DNA from: Dioscorea cayenensis subsp. rotundata
Lineage: Eukaryota > Streptophyta > Magnoliopsida > Dioscoreales > Dioscoreaceae
NCBI RefSeq assembly: GCF_009730915.1
Contig: NC_052476.1
Coordinates: forward strand, 1,054,001 to 1,118,000
Reading direction: 5' to 3'
Length of the DNA stretch: 64,000 nt
Part shown: positions 57,758-64,000 of the stretch, piece after piece
Position numbering within the stretch: the stretch's first letter is position 1
How the letters are laid out: every line of letters begins with the position of its first letter
Translations under genes and position numbers: made by a program
Notes under the pieces: generated by a model
Database searches by the model: none
What the model saw: only the letters and a program-made list of their open reading frames with translations
What the model was told of the DNA's origin: nothing

Positions 57758-59543
57758 CTAGCTTTTACATAACTATGTTGATTAATAGCATTCTTATATA
57801 TGTATTTAGTCTTTTGGGATGACGGTGACAAGCAATCAGCAATCGTATACAAGCACTCTGTTTACGCCTCAAACATATATTAGGAGGAAGTCAAACTCTC
57901 GATTCCTTTACATAGAAGTCGAATACCTTAACGGTTAAACATTGAGAAGGTGATATTATGTATTTAGTTACTATTTAAATTTCTTATTGTTAATTATGTC
58001 TCTTAATTATCATCGTCTTTATTTTATATATATATCATTGCCGAAGCATTCTTCATTGTTTATATAAAATAGTAGAAAGGACTTTCTTTTATTTATCTCT
58101 TGATATCATCCGCTTTTAATAGTTAATAATAATATATCCCTTGTGACATGCCAAAATTATTTTAGAATATATATATATATATATATATGAAAAACTAGAG
58201 ACCATGGGTTTTACATCTTTGTCTTCAATTATTGATAAAGGTATATTTATATTTATATTTATGCAACTTTGTTTTGAAAATTCTCCTTTCACTTGTTAGG
58301 CCTTTGAGCATTAGTTTCATAAGAAATTATTAATATCAAGCAATTTAACTATTGCACAAAAAAAAACTATATATATATATAAGAAATTTAATTTTTGCAA
58401 AAGTAGTATGTATAATATAATATCTATTTAGTATGATAAAAGTTAAACATTTTAGTCCTGAAATAAAGAAATTTTGCGTCCAATTAAAAGGGCAAAAAGA
58501 GAAATATTATAAATGGTTGACAGAGACAAGACTACAAACAAATGCTTTCAATTCAATTGGATGTTTGTACTCATTTATTCTCCTTTTTCTCATCTCACGT
58601 GTTGTATTATTTTTTTATTTTTCTCTTGGTCTTACTTTTTTGACACCTTAATATTTTATGAAAAGAGAGATGAGTGGGGTTGAGGGAAATATATAAACGA
58701 AAAAATTACTACAATACCTCCGTAAAAACTATTAATTGCTTATACTTATACTTAATATAAAAATTGTTTCTTTTATAAAAATAAAAACTATAATTTATTG
58801 AAAAATAAAAGTACAAATGTACAGTAAATAAAAATATAAGAACAAAATACGTACAAACAGAACCCATTAGCATTGGGTTAAAGAAAAAACCCATAAAACA
58901 TATAGAGATTATAATATAAAAATCAAATATAAACACGGTGTTTATATTTGATTTTTATATTTAAAACACATTTTTTTAATTTTTGTAAATTGTGATTAGC
59001 AACGTCAATACGTCAATTAAGATAAATTCAATGATTAGTAATGCTAAAAAATCAATCTTTACTTCCCCACCTACTTCATTGATAGAAAATTAATTAAAAA
59101 AAAAACAAAACAATTAGCGAACAATTTCCCAGATCATTTTATATTAAGTGCCATTAAAAACAATAATCACTTATTTTTGTTTCCACAAGTTGATTGAAAT
59201 TTATTTAATATATATATATATGATTAAAATATTAAAATATCTAAATATTAGTATAGGGCCCACTTATCATCTGATATGTTGATGAGGTTTGTTAATGTTT
59301 AAAGTACTTAAGTTATATGGTAAACACGTGGCAATTTCATGGCTTTATTAAGTTGCTAAGTTTCCATGAAATTTCTTTTAACTAGTTACTATCAATCTTT
59401 AGTTCTCTCTCTAGAACTCTAACTAAATCCCTCTCATTTGTCAACTATCTATCCAATTATGTGGTTTTTTTATTTTTTTAAGTAAAAGAAAATTTGTTTC
59501 CAATCTATTTGAAGGAAAACTAATAATACACTGCATCATGGCC

Positions 59544-59581
<38 letters not shown>

Positions 59582-59977
59582 TGTCTCCCTAGCACCTCTT
59601 TTCCATTGAAATGCAACCCCTCTCTCTATAGTTGAGACGATGATTTATCTATTTTATTAAAAAAAATTAATCTTAATTTTTAATATAATATTTAAAGAAA
59701 ACATGTATTTTTTATTTAATATATAATATAATTACCAATAATTATATTTAAAAAAATTGTTATCGTTTGGTCTATAAGTTATTAAATTGAAACAATTTAA
59801 CAGGTAAAAATAAATCACATCTCAATTATGAGATGATTATTACAAAACCGTATTGATTGATAAAAATTAAAGATCGCTTTTTCTCTACCAAGGTTTTACA
59901 AGAAGTGAAGAGCAGTTGGATTTTAGGCATTCAAAACACCTTCTTGGAAACTTCCTCTGTGGCTCTCCCCACTGAAT
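57758..59977. other. Left arm of unit C
   Basis: No gene. The stretch matches the DPB2-side template in order: 58195-58265 with 48665-48730 (TTTGTCTTCAATTATT; ATATTTATATTTATGCAAC), 58310-58360 with 48770-48810 (TTTCATAAGAAATTAT; TATCAAGCAATTTAA), 58440-58540 with 48920-49000, and 59420-59465 with 49990-50040 (CTATCTATCCAATTATGTG). A (ATT)n run lies at about 59544-59580. Confidence 0.6.
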
Positions 59978-60176
59978 TATAAAAGACCAAAATTTGCCTT
60001 CCCTTTACCTATGTTCCAAAGACACCACCAATTCCTCCACAATCTCAATCTCTCTCCAAGATCTTATTAACATAGTAGTCCCTCTTCTCTATCTCTCTTC
60101 ATGACTACTAGTATTACCTCTCCGTCCATCCCACTAATCCATCTCTTCATGTTCTTATATTCATTTTAAGCTCCCC

Positions 60177-60207
<31 letters not shown>

Positions 60208-60371
60208 TGTTCATTAAGGTCCTCTACTTCTATCCCACCTCTCTATCTCTTCATGTCCTTATGCCCAAATTAACCTGCCCTTAGTTAAGCTCATTAAGGT
60301 ACACCCACACATACACACACACACACAAATTAAGGTTACTCTGTTTCGGAACAGGGCTAGATTATAGAGAG
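59978..60371 (+). promoter_or_regulatory. Promoter and leader of micropeptide gene C
   Basis: TATAAAAG (59978-59985) begins a CT-rich leader. CATTAAG|GT donors at 60218 and 60298 are followed by a (CA)n tract and CTGTTTCGGAACAG (acceptor after 60354), then GGCTAG and the ATG. This is the same arrangement as gene A, including the doubled donor, so the leader-intron structure predates the duplication. Confidence 0.65.
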
Positions 60372-60503
60372 ATGGCTGATGAGAAGGCCAGGAAGGTGCA
60401 CCGCCGCTACGCACCGCGGCGTGGCATGATCCTCCGGCGTGCTCTGCATGCCATTTTCACTGATGCCTTCACCCTCTTTTTTGGGAGAAACACTAAGAAG
60501 TGA
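60372..60503 (+). CDS. Arg-rich micropeptide C (43 aa)
   Basis: ATGGCTGATGAGAAGGCC to TGA encodes 43 residues. MADEKARK is followed by VHRRYAPRRGMILRRALHAI, then FTDAFTLFFG and RNTKK. It keeps the largest number of Arg in the core and shares the RNT-Lys tail with A and the HAI(F/Y)T step with B, so it may be nearest the ancestral form. It is GC-rich against AT-rich flanks. Net charge is strongly positive at the N-terminal half, with an amphipathic or hydrophobic second half. There is no secretion signal. Function is unknown; a conserved small-peptide family is inferred from three related copies. Confidence 0.77.
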   Translation: MADEKARKVHRRYAPRRGMILRRALHAIFTDAFTLFFGRNTKK

Positions 60504-61308
60504 TAAAGCTTTTCTCCTTCCTCTGTTCTGTGGATTGGAAGATATTATATTTGTTTGTGTTATTCTTAATCAAAATAAGAATGATATTTATTAAAACATG
60601 TATATGTATTTTAGTTTGTTGTATTATTTTCTATTTTGAAGTTGATGTTGTGCAAGCATATTGTTTTCTGTTTATTTAGTCAAACGTGTGGCTTACTTTC
60701 ATTTATTTCATCACTCAGTTCATTTCAACATCTACCAGTGGATTTTTATCTTATTATGTATTGTTTGTCTATTTTTTTCAAAAAATAAAAATTAAAAATT
60801 AAAGAACAATTTTTATTGTTTACAAAGGTGTACATGTGCTAAGATTTTTTTATAAATAATTACTTATTTTAAAATGTTTTTTAAATTCTTTTGACAAAGG
60901 TATATGACTCAAATTAAAGTCAACAAATATTTGTTAATTATGATCCATGACTGTTGTATCATTGAATTTACATTTTTAATTTTTTTTTGTAAAATCCTTT
61001 TTGTTTATTTATTTGTTTTAAAAATTACGTTCCATATGTAAAACAAGTGTCATTAATAACTATTACGGGAATAATTTAAATTAAGTATAACTCAGTTAAC
61101 TTATGAAGCCATTTAGCATGCCATTTTGTTTTAAACTAAACTATACAAGCGAATTTCTATAAAAACTAAATAGAGATAAACATAAATAATTGGAATTTTG
61201 CCAAGATTCTTCATTGTCCAGCCTCACTTGTGGGTCTTCTTTTCCATTCCTTTTTTTGGCATAAGTGAAAAGGTGGAAAAGACAATAAATAAATAAATAA
61301 TTTTTTTA

Positions 61309-61345
<37 letters not shown>

Positions 61346-62909
61346 CATCCATCATTTATGAACGTTAATAGATTTAAAATCTAAAGCGTCTTTCGAAAAA
61401 GATCTCACCGTAATAATAAAAAATAAAAGAACAGGCTTCCAGCAATCCACGTATGGGCTCCATTATATATCTATACAATAAATAGTATTATTGTATTTAT
61501 AAATAATGTATAATGAAAAATTCTACTAGATCTACAACAATTATAAAAAACTAAAACCTAAAACTAATCAACTCTAATGAACTCTATTAAATTTTAATTA
61601 ACATTATTTAATTTTAAACTGTGTTCAACTACAAACGTTCTAACATATTATATATATATATATTTGATAATGTTAGTTTTATATTTATTTGTAGTCAATT
61701 ATTATATATCTTTATTAGTAGGATGAGGACCACTCTTCTAAAAAAATAAAATGAAGGACCACTTAGATTTTGTGGAGCCCACACGTTGTTATAAGTAGGC
61801 CCTACTTCACCCTGGTTTTGAGGTTGGACCCACTTCGCCCACGGAATTGAGTTTTTTTTTTTTCTTTTTTTAAATTTTAAAACATATTTGATCCTCTGAG
61901 TCATCTCTTCGGCCACATGGCCCATATCTAAGTCTGCTTTCATTTCTTCTCTTATTTATTCATTTATTTATTTATTATTATTATTATTATTAACTTTTTC
62001 ATAAGCATGACAATATTTTATTATTATTTCCCTTTCATTCCACATTGTAAATCAATTACCAGGGCATCTCACTTATACAGTTATACATATAATGATTTAA
62101 ATAAATCTCATAAGTCGATATCTAAATCCATTTTTTTTTTCTCATTCATTTCCTTGTTCCTTTTCTTTCTTTCCTTGGTATTAAATAATTATATATATAT
62201 AGTAATCATTTTTCCCAATATAACCCTCCTTGTTATGCCAAATATATTTTAGTGGTTTTATAGCTAAAATAATCTTATTTGTAAAATACCTCCATGCCAG
62301 AATTACACCTCGACAATTTTTGTCAATATAAACCATTTATTTTATGTAAAAACAAAATAATTATTTGTGTACAATATATCTCTAGAAAGTTATAATTTTG
62401 TTGGTGAACTCCAAAATTATTTTATAGGGTAATAAAATTTGTTTTGTTTTATTATTTTTTTGTTATATATAAATTTGTTCACTTTTATGTTGGATGATCT
62501 TATTATATATTAGTTTACCGATTGATTTAAAAAATTATGACTATTATATATTAGTTTACTGATTGATTTAAAAAATTATGACTAGATTTTTTTTATCCAG
62601 TTGACATAATTTTTTTTTAATTGGCATAATTAAAATGAACATTAGAAATACTTTATTTTTACTAAATTAAAAATTTTATTAAATCTTTTGGTAAAATAAA
62701 ATATATTTCTAAAAAAAAATAAAGCATATAATTATTGTTTATTTTATCAAATTATATTATTAAATAAGCGAAGGTGCGTTGTTTATTCATTATTGACTTT
62801 GAAAATCTTCATTGACTTTATATGTATTTATTATTAAATAAATTTGAGACTCTAGACATGTTAATGGGTTATTCTTTTTTCTTTCTTTCTTTTGTAAGTA
62901 AAAGAAAAT
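60504..62909. other. Right arm of unit C and AT-rich spacer
   Basis: 60840-61000 matches 53800-53945 and 63540-63700. A (TA)n tract at 61312-61340 borders a MITE-like end. No gene seen. Frames at 61695-61943 and 62007-62252 have no family resemblance. A 50-bp direct repeat around TATATTAGTTTAC and GATTGATTTAAAAAATTATGACTA lies at 62504-62585. Confidence 0.5.
61341..61420. mobile_element. One end of a MITE related to the 32.8-kb element
   Basis: Directly after (TA)n comes CACCATCCATCATTTATGAACG, read as CATCCATCATTTATGAACG, then AGATTTAAAATCTAAAGCGTC. This parallels the left end at 32834 (CATCATCCCGATGAACG; GAGATTTCAATTCTAGAGATGC). The matching opposite end was not found, so it is a fragment or a strongly diverged copy. 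Confidence 0.4.
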
Positions 62910-62961
62910 TGTCAAACGAGTAAGTGGGATCCATTTGTTCCCTATCCTTTAACGGAAAACG

Positions 62962-63018
<57 letters not shown>

Positions 63019-63700
63019 TTTCTGTCTTGCATTTTTTTCATTGAAATTCAACCCTTAATAATAATAATTTTAATTTTTAAAATAATATTTAAAGAAAAAC
63101 ATGTAATTTCTTCTTTAATTTTATTTGTCGGTGTGATAAAATGCACAAGTTGAATGTAATGTGAAGTTTGATGAACTCCGAGTTAAAGATATCACAATCA
63201 AAAGAAGCTTCCCTTTCTTTCATTTTTCTATTACATTCTTTTTATATTGAAATTCAACCCTCACACTACAATTGAGTGAGTGGCTTATTTATTTTATTAA
63301 AAAAATATTTTAAATTAATTTTTTGAAAAAATAATTTTTAAGGAAAATGTGCTATTTCCTCCTTAGAATCTCACAAATAATGTGAAGTTGATGATCTTTG
63401 AGTTAAAAGCATCACAATCAAAGGAAGCTTCCCTCTTATTTTACTAGAACTAACAACTTGTCGTTGTTATTGTATATATTAAATTTGGAAGGCAAATAAA
63501 AGAACAAGTTTTATAAAAATATATATACTAAATTTCTTTGTTTAAATATGATTTTGTTAAAAGTAATAACTAATTTAAAAAAATTTAAAATTCTTTTGAC
63601 AAAGACAAAGGTATTTGACTCATATTAAACTAAACAAACTATTTGTTAATTAAAATCTAAGATTTTCACATGAATGAATTGACATTTTTAAAAATTTTTT
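62910..63700 (+). repeat. Unit D: a fourth, ORF-less copy of the micropeptide unit flanks
   Basis: 62930-63115 matches 59490-59710 (TTTGTTCCC/TTTGTTTCC, the (ATT)n run, CATTGAAAT-CAACCC, AATATTTAAAGAAAA-CATGTA), and 63540-63700 matches 60840-61000. Between them are only about 420 bp, against about 1.1 kb in C, with no TATA-leader-ORF block. The gap holds two related segments (63160-63230 and 63380-63440, each with ATCACAATCAAA(A/G)GAAGCTTCCC). It looks like a unit that lost the peptide gene. Confidence 0.6.
62963..63018. repeat. (ATT)n microsatellite
   Basis: About 18 uninterrupted ATT units. It sits at the same place in unit D as the shorter (ATT)n in unit C. Confidence 0.95.
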
Positions 63701-64000
63701 TACGCTTATTCATTTTTTTTAAATTATATCCCAAACATAGGAATAAATCGTTAATAACTAATGAGAAATAATTTATATTATTACTGAGGTAGGATATGTT
63801 GCTTTTTAAGCCAAAATAAATGAAAATTATATAAAAGCTAAATAAAGAAAATGAATATATATATAAAGGAACTCAATTGTAAATTCACATAAGATTAGCA
63901 TTAGCCAACAGTCAAAAATTCAAGAAAGAGAATATATATATATATATATATACATATATGTTAATGACGCTTTTCTATTTATTTATACTTAATTATATTT
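63701..64000. other. AT-rich right edge
   Basis: No gene is visible. A (TA)n run lies near 63932-63958. Confidence 0.5.

Overview
This window reads as nuclear DNA of a flowering plant. It has many-exon genes with plant-type GT-AG introns, AT-rich intergenic DNA full of (TA)n and (ATT)n microsatellites, and plant-only families (TBL, HD-Zip II, D-cysteine desulfhydrase). It also holds a nuclear tRNA-Ser and a decayed fragment of organelle large-subunit rRNA. Several genes have a GC-rich first exon that becomes AT-richer toward the 3' end (gamma-tubulin complex gene, DNA glycosylase gene). That pattern is common in monocots, so a non-grass monocot is my guess, at low confidence.

Layout from left to right. 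0.7-1.8 kb (+): 3' end of a pantothenate kinase gene with an unexpected coiled-coil tail. 3.6-5.7 kb (-): a probable non-coding RNA gene with a TATA box, telo-box motifs, two copies of an H/ACA-type snoRNA and one possible C/D snoRNA. 6.5-11.4 kb (-): a 14-exon LMBR1/LIMR-type membrane protein. 13.7-16.3 kb (+): gamma-tubulin complex component 3. 18.2-20.2 kb (+): DNA-3-methyladenine glycosylase. 20.5 kb (-): tRNA-Ser(GCU). 21.8-23.6 kb (+): a TBL-family wall O-acetyltransferase with a one-base phase problem at one splice junction. 25.7-26.8 kb (-): an HD-Zip class II regulator, followed by about 7.5 kb of upstream intergenic DNA holding an organelle rRNA fossil and a MITE. 34.4-42.9 kb (-): a tandem pair of D-cysteine desulfhydrase genes. 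The copy nearer DPB2 looks intact and has a targeting peptide; the other looks damaged. 43.2-47.3 kb (+): DPB2, the B subunit of DNA polymerase epsilon, sharing a 242-bp divergent promoter with the intact desulfhydrase and carrying two U12-type introns.

47-64 kb is an accessory region. A unit that runs from the 3' end of DPB2 through a tiny gene has been duplicated. Three of the units carry a short ORF of 43-47 codons (51.26, 57.61 and 60.37 kb, all +). The three encode related Arg-rich micropeptides with a shared core, each behind its own TATA box, and two of them share a 5'-leader intron signature. The middle unit starts with a CACTA-transposase fragment fused to a DPB2 3' fragment, and a fourth unit at the right edge keeps flanking sequence but no ORF. 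I do not recognise this peptide family, and it is the best candidate for an undescribed system in the window.

The housekeeping genes do not form an operon-like unit. The functional links that can be seen are the divergent desulfhydrase/DPB2 promoter, the desulfhydrase tandem, and the micropeptide cluster derived from the DPB2 flank.
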